A stretch of DNA of 22,250 nucleotides, from assembly GCA_903844585.1 (NCBI GenBank), contig CAIMUD010000219.1:1-22250 (forward strand), read 5' to 3'. The DNA comes from an uncultured Actinomycetes bacterium. Lineage in GTDB: Bacteria; Actinomycetota; Actinomycetes; Nanopelagicales; Nanopelagicaceae. Made by a program: the position numbers and the translations under genes. Shown here piece by piece: positions 1 to 8,296 of the stretch (position 1 is the first letter of the stretch; the number at the start of each line of letters is the position of its first letter). The notes under the pieces were generated by a model. The model was not told the origin of the DNA. It saw only the letters and a program-made list of their open reading frames with translations, and ran no database searches.

Positions 1-852
1 AAGTGTTCCCTCGGCGGCTTCTGCCTTGAGCCCTTCACGTGTAAACCATTTCACTTCTGTGATTTCAGCGCCATCTGGACTTGCAAGTTTTGGATCATCA
101 ACAAGGGCATCGAAAGCAACCATGATTGATGCTGGGAATGGCCACGGTTGTGAACCGAGATAAGAAATCTTTGAAAGTGTGACGCCAGATTCTTCATAAA
201 CTTCTCTTGAAACGCATTGCTCGAAAGTTTCGCCAGGTTCTAGAAATCCTGCAAAACACGAGAATCGACCTTCGGGCCATACTGGTTGATGTCCAAGCAA
301 AATTCGATCATCTTTATCTCGAACTAAAACGATTACTGCAGAGTCGGTACGTGGATGATGTTGGCTTGAATCTTTCGAACATACTCTGACAGCTCCGCCA
401 AGATCAACGGTGGTTGTCGCACCGCAACGAGCACAGTGTGGATGTGAGTTATGCCAATTAGCTAAAGCAACTGTGTGAAGAGCAACTTCTAAATCCAATT
501 CGGTAAGGGTGGGGCCAAGCTCTCGAGGAGTTGCAAAACCTGGCTTTGCCTCAGCTACTTCGTTTTTTAAACCCTGATCTTCTGAATTCCAAGCAAAATA
601 ACTCTGACCTGTTGTGGCGTCTTTGCCAAGAAAATATCTCTCGCCCTTCGAAAACTTTCCTGTAGAAATTAGCTCTGCGACCTGGGAGACAGTTAGGTAA
701 CGAAGTCCAAGAGAATCTGGCGATGCCGAAATGTATCCATCAGAAAAGTGAAGAATGCGTGATTGTTTCCAGAGAAGATCCAGCGATTCAGGGTGAGTAC
801 GAAGTTCGCCGCAGCGGTCAATCACCGATGGCTGGTCGTTAATCGTGCTCAT
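1..852 (-). CDS. nudC: NAD(H) diphosphatase / NAD-cap hydrolase NudC, C-terminus cut by window edge
   Basis: I translated this by hand from the ATG at 852; 284 codons stay open to the left edge, so only the C-terminal tail is missing. NudC-family enzymes hydrolyse the pyrophosphate of NAD(H), and of NAD-capped RNA, giving NMN and AMP. Seen: a zinc-ribbon-like segment with CxxC at residues 140-143 and Cys158; a complete Nudix box starting at Gly202 (GFLEPGE, then REVYEESGV to 224); and the NudC-specific SQPWPFP motif at 234-240, which separates it from other Nudix enzymes. Odd point: the fourth zinc ligand position (E. coli Cys119) appears to be Asp161, with His165/His166 nearby as possible substitutes. 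It is divergent from the EEP gene across 28 bp and has a TAGAGT hexamer 8 nt before the ATG and no Shine-Dalgarno, so a leaderless start is likely. Mycobacteria also carry nudC close to adnBA. Confidence 0.93.
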   Translation of the reverse strand, partial: MSTINDQPSVIDRCGELRTHPESLDLLWKQSRILHFSDGYISASPDSLGLRYLTVSQVAELISTGKFSKGERYFLGKDATTGQSYFAWNSEDQGLKNEVAEAKPGFATPRELGPTLTELDLEVALHTVALANWHNSHPHCARCGATTTVDLGGAVRVCSKDSSQHHPRTDSAVIVLVRDKDDRILLGHQPVWPEGRFSCFAGFLEPGETFEQCVSREVYEESGVTLSKISYLGSQPWPFPASIMVAFDALVDDPKLASPDGAEITEVKWFTREGLKAEAAEGTL

Positions 853-860
853 AAGAGGTA

Positions 861-873
861 ACTCTATTAGCCT
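861..873. promoter_or_regulatory. Face-to-face divergent -10 core, nudC / EEP gene
   Basis: The 13-mer ACTCTATTAGCCT holds a plus-strand TAGCCT (868-873, 7 nt before the ATG at 881) and a minus-strand TAGAGT (866-861, 8 nt before the ATG at 852), separated by one base. Both fit a TAnnnT actinobacterial -10 placed for leaderless or near-leaderless transcripts. The -35 regions would lie inside the opposite gene. A nearly identical core sits between ispH and xseA. Promoter function is inferred. Confidence 0.55.
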
Positions 874-880
874 GTGGCAT

Positions 881-1762
881 ATGCGCATTACCTCATGGAA
901 TCTCCTGCATGGAATGGCTATCCCGCCTACAACTTTGGCAACCGAGGAAGGCTCCGTCGCGCCATCACTTCGTAAGGCTGTAGAAAAAATTGGCAGCGAT
1001 ATTTATGGCTTTCAAGAAGTAGATCATTTTTTGCCGCGGACAAATAACGCCGACCAAATACTTGAAATTGCACAATCGGTTGGAGCAAAAGACTGGGCCT
1101 TCGCTCCAAATATAATTGGAACTCCAGGTGAGAAATGGCGCAAATTAGTTAGCGGCGATGACGAAGTAGTTGCGCATTCAAGTAATGAAGTTGGTTCATA
1201 TGGAATTGGAATCGTTTCTAAAGTTCCTGTTGTGCAGTGGAAGCGGCTAAATTTAGGGAACTCGCCGATAGGCATGCCGTTACTTATTCCTCGAAGTGGC
1301 GAAGGTAGTAGTAAAGACAGCGGAGCTGAGGAAAAAATAGGTGGCATGCAAGCAATCTATGTTCGAGATGAACCACGATGCGCACTTGCAGCTGTTCTAG
1401 AAAATGGTTTTACAATTATTAATACCCATTTATCTTTTGTTCCTGGTGTAAATATCTCCCAACTGATAAGAATGAAGCGTTGGGCGTTAGAAATTGCAGC
1501 CGAAACAAAGACAACACCAATCATTATGGGCGACTTAAACCTTCCAAAGAATTTGCCGGTCGCTATGAGTTCGTGGAAAAGTCTGGCAAGTATGAATACC
1601 TACCCAAGCTGGAAGCCATCAATTCAATTTGATTATTTTCTAGCGCCTAAATTTTCAATGGAAAAAGGCGGTGCAATTAAAACTTTCGCACACCTGAGAT
1701 CAGAGTTCACTGGAATAAGCGATCATCTGCCGTTAAGTATCGCTATAAATCAAGAAGCTTAA
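881..1762 (+). CDS. Endonuclease/exonuclease/phosphatase (EEP) superfamily hydrolase
   Basis: Metal-dependent phosphodiesterase/phosphatase fold of the DNase I-exonuclease III type, about 293 residues. Motifs in order: WN at 6-7, FQEVD with Glu46, YGIGIVSK near 108-114, NTHLSF with His183, GDLN with Asp218/Asn220, FDYF with Asp251 and the terminal SDHLPL with Asp281/His282. All catalytic positions of the superfamily are present. No signal peptide or membrane segment is seen, so it is probably cytoplasmic. The reading frame is open from a GTG at 845, but ATG 881 is chosen because MRITSWNLLHG is the usual fold start, the GTG would overlap nudC, and a -10-like TAGCCT lies 7 nt upstream of 881. 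The last 20 nt overlap the 3' end of adnB convergently. The substrate (DNA, RNA, lipid or sugar phosphate) cannot be told from sequence; a link to repair through the neighbouring adnBA is only suggestive. Confidence 0.85.
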   Translation: MRITSWNLLHGMAIPPTTLATEEGSVAPSLRKAVEKIGSDIYGFQEVDHFLPRTNNADQILEIAQSVGAKDWAFAPNIIGTPGEKWRKLVSGDDEVVAHSSNEVGSYGIGIVSKVPVVQWKRLNLGNSPIGMPLLIPRSGEGSSKDSGAEEKIGGMQAIYVRDEPRCALAAVLENGFTIINTHLSFVPGVNISQLIRMKRWALEIAAETKTTPIIMGDLNLPKNLPVAMSSWKSLASMNTYPSWKPSIQFDYFLAPKFSMEKGGAIKTFAHLRSEFTGISDHLPLSIAINQEA

Positions 1763-4700
1763 TCAACTCTGCTTCGCTCATAAGGTCAGCGGGTCGATCC
1801 GTAATACTTGTCGGAACATAATGAAAGGCTGCAGATACCTTTGATATATCCACAGCGCGCAGCTTTGACCATGCCAATCTATACATCGCTAATTGAATTG
1901 CTTCAGATTGACCAAGTTTCTTAGAACCCGTCTTCCAGTCAACAACTTCAAAATTTGTCCCGTCTTGATAAACGGCATCAATACGACCTCGAATCAGCCT
2001 TCCGTTGATAACACTTTCAAAAGGAACTTCGACTGCAACAGGTGAGCGATGTGCCCATTCTGATGAAAGCCACTTCGCTTTAAGATCTTCAAGTTTTACA
2101 TCTTCTTCGAGTGGATCCAAGAAATCTAAATCTTCGTCATCAAAGAGTGTGGCTGCCCCGAAGTGGTGCTCAACCCATAAGTGAAAAGCGGTACCTCGCC
2201 TGGAATATTGATCTGTGGTGCGAGGCATTGGTCTGCGAATATCTTCAGCTAGCGCTTCGGAATTTTCATGGAGTCGCACAAGAGTCGAAGTGGAGAGTCT
2301 GGCAGGCAAAGTGACTTTTAGACTTTGGCTCTTAAATAATTTAAAGTCGCTGATAAGTGCTGCTGCATCTATTGCCCAAGAATTTATATCTTCGGAGTTA
2401 CTTACTTGATTTCTTTGAACCTTTGACAGATCAAAAGGCTTGGCAGCCCTAACAGTTGCAGCGGCTCTTTCAAAGCTATCGCGACGGCTACCAAGCGGAT
2501 CAATTGGCCATATCCCAGAGAGTGGATTTTCAATTCTAGGATTCTTACTCCCATCCTTAGGCTTTTCATAGTTATTTAAGATTCGACCTGATTTTTCTGC
2601 AACGTTAAATACGTGCTGGAAAATCGAAGATGGCTCGGTCATCTTCGCGCCATCGCGCCACCATGATGTTGTTGCAATCAAATGAGTGCGGGCTCGTGTA
2701 AATGCAACATACCCAAGTCGCGCTTCTTCGCGGAGTTTTACCGTGTTACATATCTTCCCGTATGCCTCAATTGCTTTACTAGCCTCTGAATTTTTACTCG
2801 CTTCACCAAAGCTAAACACTGGTAGTTCAGCTCGATCTCCACGAAGTGCAAAAGGAATGTGCCGTTCGTTGGTAATCCAATTATCTGGATCTGATGTATT
2901 AACTCCAGGAAAAGTTCCTTCAGCTAATCCTGGTACTGCAACAACATCCCACTCGGCACCTTTTGACATATGGACCGTAAGAATTTGAACTACATCGCTT
3001 CGAACTTCAGTAGTTGCAGACTTAAGGCCACCCTCTTCTTCAGATGCGATATCTAGCCATTGCAAGAATTGGCCAAGAGTTCCGCCACTGCGTGCAAATT
3101 TTCCGGCTTCATCCATAAAGCGATCGATATGTCTGCGCCCAGACCCAGTGCCATCGCGCAACATCACTTCCTGCTCGAGGTTGAGATACCGCTCTATTTC
3201 ATTGATGAGATCGGTAAGTGTTCCGCCTGCGCGCGAACGAAGCCTACGAAGGTCTGCTGCAAATTCACTTATGCGAGTAAAACCTTCACCTGAAAATTGC
3301 GAACGGTCAGCTTTTTCAATCTCATCGAGTGAATCAATGAGTGAACCAAGGAATTGATCATCTGCTTCGGCTTGTTCAAGATTTCCATTAACGATCCTCT
3401 TGATAAAACTCTTGCTTGCCTCCTTGCTTCCAGATGCGCGACTACGTGAGTAGGCACCAAGTGCTGCGATATCACTTGCACCTAAATTCAACCTTGGACT
3501 AGTTAGATGGCGCATGAGAGCAGAGCCAGCATCCGGATCGCTAATTATTTTCAATAAAGAAACTATGTCTGCAACTTCTGGAACGTGAATGAGGCCTCCC
3601 AAGCCAATAACTTCTACAGGCATTCCGGCGCTACGAATGGCACTTTCAATTGCAGGAATTTGAGAACGCTTTCGAACTAGAACTGCGAATGAACTTCGCT
3701 TCTCCGCGGCTTTTTCCTGACGATCTTTGGCAAACCACAATTCTTTAAAATATTCTGCAATTGCATCTGCTTCGGCATCGATAGTTTCAAAAATTCCGCA
3801 AGCTAAATCACCAACGCCGGCGTTTGGTCTTGCCGTTAGTGGATCTACTTTAACGCCAGAAGTTGCTCTAATCTCCTCTGAGACAACATTTGCGAGTTCG
3901 AGAATTGATTTATCATTTCTAAATGTCGTAAGCAATGAATATTGCGTAGCACCATTTTGTCCAGAAGACTTTGGGAAATATTTATTAAATGCGCTAATAG
4001 TCCCGGCTGATGCACCACGCCAGGAATAAATCGCTTGGCAAGGGTCGCCAACTGCCATAACTGGATGGCCACCACCAAAAAGTGCCGAAAGCATACGCAC
4101 CTGAGATTGTGAAGTGTCTTGATATTCATCTAGCAACACAACTTTGTACTTTGATCTCTCTAGTTCGCCAATATCAGAGAAATTACTTGCGATATCTGCA
4201 GCCAGCGACATTTGATCATCAAAAGATAGCTCGCCTGACTGGTGGCGAAGTTCGATAAATCTCTCCACCATCGGCAACATGCCTATACGTTGATTTAATA
4301 CGCGCGCAACTTTTCGCACTTGGTCGTTTAAATCGCCAGTCATCTTCGAAAGTTCTTCAAGAATTTGCCTGTCTGCTCTCACTACATCATCTGGTTTGAT
4401 TTGATGTTCCAGAATGAGCTTTGTTAAACCAAGTAAGTCATCAATAACTGTGCTGACTGCGCTCTCATTACGGTAGTCAGGGTCATCCCAGTTGCGCACT
4501 ACTTCATTTGCAAGTTGCCACATTGCGGCATCTCCCATGGGCTGCGTATCTGCATCAATGCCAAATCGAATTGAATGTTCGCTAAGTAACTTGCCCGCAT
4601 ATGAGTGATAAGTGGTTACAGATGTATCAAGGGGTACTTGTTTATCGATTAGGCCAGCAGCTTTTAACTGACGAAGGCGTGTACGAATACGCACTGATAA

Positions 4701-4958
4701 TTCGCCAGCAGCTTTGCGTGTAAATGTAAGTCCCAGAATTTCATCAGGCTTTACAAAGCCATTTGCAACGAGATAAATAACGCGGGCTGCCATGGTTTCT
4801 GTTTTGCCAGATCCAGCGCCTGCAATCACAACAGATGGCTCCATTGGATTACTTACAATCGAAATAATGTCAGATTGCTCTTTTGTTGGGCGGTAAACCT
4901 TTTCACCGGCCTTTGCTAGTGCATCAGCAATATCCTTTGGTGAGTACTTTTCAATCAT
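1743..4958 (-). CDS. adnB: AdnB subunit of the AdnAB ATP-dependent motor-nuclease
   Basis: UvrD/RecB-like superfamily 1A helicase fused to a RecB-family nuclease, 1071 residues, close to mycobacterial AdnB. AdnAB resects double-strand-break ends. Seen: Walker A GAGSGKT at 47-53; LTFTRKAAGEL (motif Ia) at 77-87; DEYQ at 277-280; canonical motif III GDPCQAIYSWRGA at 304-316; VHMSKG at 662-667; VAFTRAR at 751-757. The C-terminal PD-(D/E)XK nuclease has RGTAFH (His926), GRIDAV (Asp994), DWKTG (Asp1007, Lys1009) and QLAMYRLA (Gln1022). It lacks the Fe-S cysteine set found in its partner. The start ATG overlaps the adnA stop as ATGA, which points to translational coupling and stoichiometric production. 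All motor and nuclease signatures look intact. The assignment as AdnB rather than AddA rests on the single-nuclease pair architecture, length and actinobacterial context. Confidence 0.93.
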   Translation of the reverse strand: MIEKYSPKDIADALAKAGEKVYRPTKEQSDIISIVSNPMEPSVVIAGAGSGKTETMAARVIYLVANGFVKPDEILGLTFTRKAAGELSVRIRTRLRQLKAAGLIDKQVPLDTSVTTYHSYAGKLLSEHSIRFGIDADTQPMGDAAMWQLANEVVRNWDDPDYRNESAVSTVIDDLLGLTKLILEHQIKPDDVVRADRQILEELSKMTGDLNDQVRKVARVLNQRIGMLPMVERFIELRHQSGELSFDDQMSLAADIASNFSDIGELERSKYKVVLLDEYQDTSQSQVRMLSALFGGGHPVMAVGDPCQAIYSWRGASAGTISAFNKYFPKSSGQNGATQYSLLTTFRNDKSILELANVVSEEIRATSGVKVDPLTARPNAGVGDLACGIFETIDAEADAIAEYFKELWFAKDRQEKAAEKRSSFAVLVRKRSQIPAIESAIRSAGMPVEVIGLGGLIHVPEVADIVSLLKIISDPDAGSALMRHLTSPRLNLGASDIAALGAYSRSRASGSKEASKSFIKRIVNGNLEQAEADDQFLGSLIDSLDEIEKADRSQFSGEGFTRISEFAADLRRLRSRAGGTLTDLINEIERYLNLEQEVMLRDGTGSGRRHIDRFMDEAGKFARSGGTLGQFLQWLDIASEEEGGLKSATTEVRSDVVQILTVHMSKGAEWDVVAVPGLAEGTFPGVNTSDPDNWITNERHIPFALRGDRAELPVFSFGEASKNSEASKAIEAYGKICNTVKLREEARLGYVAFTRARTHLIATTSWWRDGAKMTEPSSIFQHVFNVAEKSGRILNNYEKPKDGSKNPRIENPLSGIWPIDPLGSRRDSFERAAATVRAAKPFDLSKVQRNQVSNSEDINSWAIDAAALISDFKLFKSQSLKVTLPARLSTSTLVRLHENSEALAEDIRRPMPRTTDQYSRRGTAFHLWVEHHFGAATLFDDEDLDFLDPLEEDVKLEDLKAKWLSSEWAHRSPVAVEVPFESVINGRLIRGRIDAVYQDGTNFEVVDWKTGSKKLGQSEAIQLAMYRLAWSKLRAVDISKVSAAFHYVPTSITDRPADLMSEAELIKLLDL

Positions 4959-7900
4959 GAAATGACCGTCCGTCCTTCATTTTGAATCGGACAGCTCGGT
5001 TTAACTACGCATTTCTTACACATATCGTTCTTTTTAGCGATGAATTTTTCAGCGCCCATTCCAACTGCAATCTCTTGAAGCCGCGCTATAACTTCATCTT
5101 TATCTATAACTGGCTGTGTTCGTGTTGTGACTTTCTTCGAATCCTCAGCGAGATAAACAAGTTCGGCGCCAGTTGTTTTTCTTCCGCTTAACTTCTCTTG
5201 AAATCCATCGAGTGCAACGGCTAGCTGGTAGGCAGCCAGCTGGAGATTGGCCTTTGCTTTCTCTCCAGAGATTTTATTTTTACCAGTTTTAAAGTCGATG
5301 ACATAAAAGTTGCCATCGGTATCAACCTCAATACGGTCGATACTTCCACGAACCTTGGCGCGACCGATTATGAATTCAAATTCGAGTTCGGCGCCTTCTA
5401 CGTCACGTGTAGTACTTGCGTGATATCGAGCAAACCTCTCCAACATTTTTATCGCCCTGGAAAGCGCGGTTGCGCTAATCCATCCTTGGCTCTGATCAAT
5501 GAGCGGCCATGAAGCAGTGAGTTTTTCCACGAGACCTTCTTGGGTAATTTCAGGTTGCTCAACTTTTATACGAGCAAATTCGTGAATTGCTGAGCCAAGA
5601 ATTTGTGCAGTGGAATCACCGTTTGTTCCACCGCTTTTTTCGAAGAACCATTTAACTCCGCACTCAGTAAAAGCTTCAGCGCCACTAGGAGATACCGATA
5701 CAACGCCCTCGCCGATTACAAGTGGTTGGTTAGTTGAAAGAGGTTTAGCTCCAAGCCAATTCTCTGGATTTGCTCCTGCTATTGCTTCATTGCTTAAAGT
5801 TTTCAAAAGTGATGCGGCGTCATTTGCGCTATCGCCGTGCAATTCACGTCGAAGAGTTGCAATGAGAGCAGGCGTTGTAAGTGGTCGTGGAACTTCTGTG
5901 ATGACAGGAGAATCAGTGAGATCGCCAAAGACGTGCGCTGCTATCTCATCAAAATAATTAGAAGGCTCATCCTCTTCTCGTTGCACCGCAGTAACAATTA
6001 AATTCTTCTTTGCTCGAGTGACCGCAACATGTAGCAATCGACGTTCATCTTCGGCCAGCGCACTTGCTGCAATAACATCTAACTCTTTGCGCGCTAAATC
6101 TCCGTGACGTTCGCGTTCGACAAGTCTTTCACTTCCAAGGAGCGAACTTCTTTGCTTCAGGTTTGGCCATACACCTTCTTGTAGCCCTGCAACTGCCACA
6201 ACTGCCCACTCGCGGCCCTTTGCTAAATGCACTGTAAGTATCTCTACAACATCAGAGCGAACTCCTTGCGCTGTAATTAAATCTCCTGCAATCACTTCCC
6301 CAGAAATTTCATCGAAGAAAGCGCTCGGACGTGAGTAAGGAAAACGTTCAGAAAAGCGCGCAGCCGAGTCAAAGAGTTGGATCATTGCATCGAGATCACG
6401 ATCGGCTGCTGCGCCTCTACTTCCTCCACGGAGTGCAATCTTTTTCCAAGCGCTACTTAATAATTCATTGTCACCAGTCTTGGCGTGATCCCAAACTGCA
6501 CCAAGTACATCCTCTGCGCGCGCATCTTTTTTGCGAGCTGCACTTCGTGCCGCTTTGAGTAGTTCGTGCACGCGAGTTAGCGCTGCCTTATCTTCGATCG
6601 GAATATCGCCCTTATCGATGCCATCAATAATGAGCTGTGTACCTGCACGTTTATCGTTTTCGTCATCTCTACTCGCAAGAAGAGCGGTACGAATGCGCCT
6701 AAGTAAAATTGAATCTGCTCCTCCAAATTCGGAGAGAAGCAACCTTTCACATGTATCTAAGTTAAGTGGTTGTTCACCTGTTGCAACTCGTGCAATAAGT
6801 AGGAATGGCGCAATGGCAGGGTTATTTGCCAGAGTTTGTAAATCTCCGGCAACAGGTATCCCAACTTGAGCAAATGCTCGGCGAAGCGCTGCTGATTGGG
6901 TTCCTTCAGAGCGCAAAATAACCGCCATCTCGGAATACGGAACTCCTTGAATGAGATGCGCGCGCTTAAATTGATATGCGATGTATTGCGCTTCCTCCGA
7001 TTGCGAACGAAGTCTTGAAACTACGAGGGGCTGTTCACTTTTTACTCCCTCGATATATGCGCATTTGCGATTCCTATTTTCTGACTTTGATCTAAATCCC
7101 CCAGCAACTAAATTTCCAATTTCAAAAATCTCTGGAGCACTTCGATATACCGAAGTTAATTGAATAACTTTCGCCCCGGCACTTTTAAATTTATCAATTT
7201 CCCCAGCTAAACCATCAGGATCTGCTCCACGAAATCTTCCGACTGCCGAATCCGAATCAACGGCTAAAAGTAAATCTTCTCCTGCAATTAACCTTAACAA
7301 TTCGCGCTGCGCAGGATCACTCTCCTGGAATTCATCGACCATAATTGTTTTAAAGCGAGCTTGTAATTCAGCACGTAAATTTTCATTCTGTTTTAGATTC
7401 GCAATTGCAACGCTAATAAGTTCGGATGGATCGATTCGCATCTTGGAATCGGCTGCGCCTTCCTCGCGTATCGCCATTACCTCTTTGTAGCGTTGCCAGA
7501 AATCAGCTGATGCTGCCCAAAATTTCTCGCCAACCAAAGCGCCTCGGCTAGATAATTCTTTGGGAGAAATACCTCGTTCGTTAGCTCGCATAATTAAATC
7601 TCGGAGTTCGCGAACAAAGCCACTTGTAAGAAGCGGATTACCCTTTTTATCTTCGCCGTCTTGTAATTCAACTGGCCATAATTTGTAGCCATCTTCAACA
7701 TCGCCTTGCAATAGCTCTTTTATAAAACTTTCTTGCTCGGGACCGGAGAGAAGGATTGGCTCGTGATAACCCTGCCCGGTTTTCATCTTCATGATCGAAT
7801 AAGCAAGTGAGTGAAAAGTTCTGGCAAGCGGCTCGTACATAGTTTGCGTCGTTCGCAACGCAATTGCATCTCGTAACTCAGATGCTCTCTCGCGACCATA

Positions 7901-8101
7901 AGTAATTAGTAAAATCGAATCTGGATTTTGACCATCTTGAATTCGCGCCAACGCCGCTTCAATCAATATCGAGGTCTTACCTGTTCCTGGCCCACCACTG
8001 ACAACAACCGGACTTCCGCGATGTCGCACCGCACCAACCTGAATCGCATCTAGCGCCGGCGAATCCGCACTTACTTCGCGCTTTACGAGTTCGATTCCCA
8101 C
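4955..8101 (-). CDS. adnA: AdnA subunit of the AdnAB ATP-dependent motor-nuclease
   Basis: Partner of AdnB, 1048 residues: an N-terminal UvrD-like motor and a C-terminal Fe-S PD-(D/E)XK nuclease. Seen: Walker A GGPGTGKT at 36-43; LLITYGRERASEL (motif Ia) near 64-76; DEFQ at 256-259; VHLAKG at 624-629; VAVTRAK at 692-698; nuclease GSAIHEF (His840), SIDRIE (Asp922), IDFKTG (Asp936, Lys938) and QLAAYQLA (Gln954). Cys814, Cys1028, Cys1031 and Cys1037 form the C...CxxCx5C pattern that holds a 4Fe-4S cluster in AddB/Cas4-type nucleases. Odd point: motif III (280-294) reads VDSDSAVGRFRGA, so the usual Gln and Tyr of GDxxQSIYxFRGA are Ser285 and Gly288; AdnB is canonical there. The start is a GTG without Shine-Dalgarno; TTGAAT lies 6 nt before it, so the gene may be leaderless. 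It is first in the adnA-adnB operon. Confidence 0.92.
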   Translation of the reverse strand: MGIELVKREVSADSPALDAIQVGAVRHRGSPVVVSGGPGTGKTSILIEAALARIQDGQNPDSILLITYGRERASELRDAIALRTTQTMYEPLARTFHSLAYSIMKMKTGQGYHEPILLSGPEQESFIKELLQGDVEDGYKLWPVELQDGEDKKGNPLLTSGFVRELRDLIMRANERGISPKELSSRGALVGEKFWAASADFWQRYKEVMAIREEGAADSKMRIDPSELISVAIANLKQNENLRAELQARFKTIMVDEFQESDPAQRELLRLIAGEDLLLAVDSDSAVGRFRGADPDGLAGEIDKFKSAGAKVIQLTSVYRSAPEIFEIGNLVAGGFRSKSENRNRKCAYIEGVKSEQPLVVSRLRSQSEEAQYIAYQFKRAHLIQGVPYSEMAVILRSEGTQSAALRRAFAQVGIPVAGDLQTLANNPAIAPFLLIARVATGEQPLNLDTCERLLLSEFGGADSILLRRIRTALLASRDDENDKRAGTQLIIDGIDKGDIPIEDKAALTRVHELLKAARSAARKKDARAEDVLGAVWDHAKTGDNELLSSAWKKIALRGGSRGAAADRDLDAMIQLFDSAARFSERFPYSRPSAFFDEISGEVIAGDLITAQGVRSDVVEILTVHLAKGREWAVVAVAGLQEGVWPNLKQRSSLLGSERLVERERHGDLARKELDVIAASALAEDERRLLHVAVTRAKKNLIVTAVQREEDEPSNYFDEIAAHVFGDLTDSPVITEVPRPLTTPALIATLRRELHGDSANDAASLLKTLSNEAIAGANPENWLGAKPLSTNQPLVIGEGVVSVSPSGAEAFTECGVKWFFEKSGGTNGDSTAQILGSAIHEFARIKVEQPEITQEGLVEKLTASWPLIDQSQGWISATALSRAIKMLERFARYHASTTRDVEGAELEFEFIIGRAKVRGSIDRIEVDTDGNFYVIDFKTGKNKISGEKAKANLQLAAYQLAVALDGFQEKLSGRKTTGAELVYLAEDSKKVTTRTQPVIDKDEVIARLQEIAVGMGAEKFIAKKNDMCKKCVVKPSCPIQNEGRTVIS

Positions 8102-8180
8102 GCGCTAATTCAACCGCAACCCTCCGACAAAGTTCCGAAAGGTTGATTAAAACGACCAGATAAAACAATAGGAACGGAGT

Positions 8181-8273
8181 AAAGAGGATGTTAACGAGCA
8201 CATCCTCGGCTCAGCTTTGATTATTAAAGAGAAAAAGTCGGGGAAAGAGGATGTTAACGAGCACATCCTCGGC
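8181..8273. repeat. Perfect 30-bp direct repeat, two copies, each a hairpin
   Basis: Copy 1 is 8181-8210 and copy 2 is 8244-8273, identical over all 30 bases and separated by 33 unrelated bases (period 63). Each contains a perfect 8-bp inverted repeat, GAGGATGT / ACATCCTC, around the 8-nt loop TAACGAGC. The stems are 8184-8191 with 8200-8207, and 8247-8254 with 8263-8270. Identity in the loop as well as the stem means base-pairing alone does not explain the conservation. It may be a recent duplication, a REP-like dispersed element, or a tandem terminator module. Confidence 0.85.
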
Positions 8274-8288
8274 CCGGCTTTTCTCTTT
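8226..8288 (-). terminator. Probable intrinsic terminator of typA
   Basis: Repeat copy 2 is enclosed by a second long stem. AAAGAGAAAA (8226-8235) pairs with TTTTCTCTTT (8279-8288), followed after a bulged A by a GC-rich segment (8237-8242 with 8273-8278, one G-U pair). Read on the minus strand the structure starts about 8 nt after the typA stop at 8297, and its descending arm is U-rich (TTTTTCTCTTTAATAA). The upstream-lying repeat hairpin (8184-8207) followed by TTTACT would act as a back-up. Termination is inferred from structure and position. Confidence 0.6.
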
Positions 8289-8296
8289 ATAAAACT

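Larger units (their letters stand above)
8102..8296. other. Non-coding gap between adnA start and typA stop
   Basis: 195 bp with no credible gene. Next to adnA it holds the presumed adnA promoter and a weak TCAACC/GGTTGA inverted repeat (about 8109-8146). The rest holds two copies of a perfect 30-bp repeat, each a hairpin, listed separately. Open frames here (for example 7977-8201 on the minus strand) run antisense or out of frame into adnA and show no protein-like features. Confidence 0.7.

Noticed and set aside
1024..1347. 107-codon minus-strand frame inside the EEP gene
   Set aside because: Antisense shadow of a gene with complete EEP motifs; no recognisable domain.
1743..8101. AdnAB plus EEP hydrolase as an anti-phage defence island
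   Set aside because: Motifs and context match the housekeeping AdnAB repair machine; no other defence genes, mobility genes or compositional shift are seen.
7977..8201. 74-codon minus-strand frame beginning MLVNILFTPFLL
   Set aside because: It overlaps the adnA start in another frame and runs through the 30-bp repeat hairpin; no start signal or protein-like composition.
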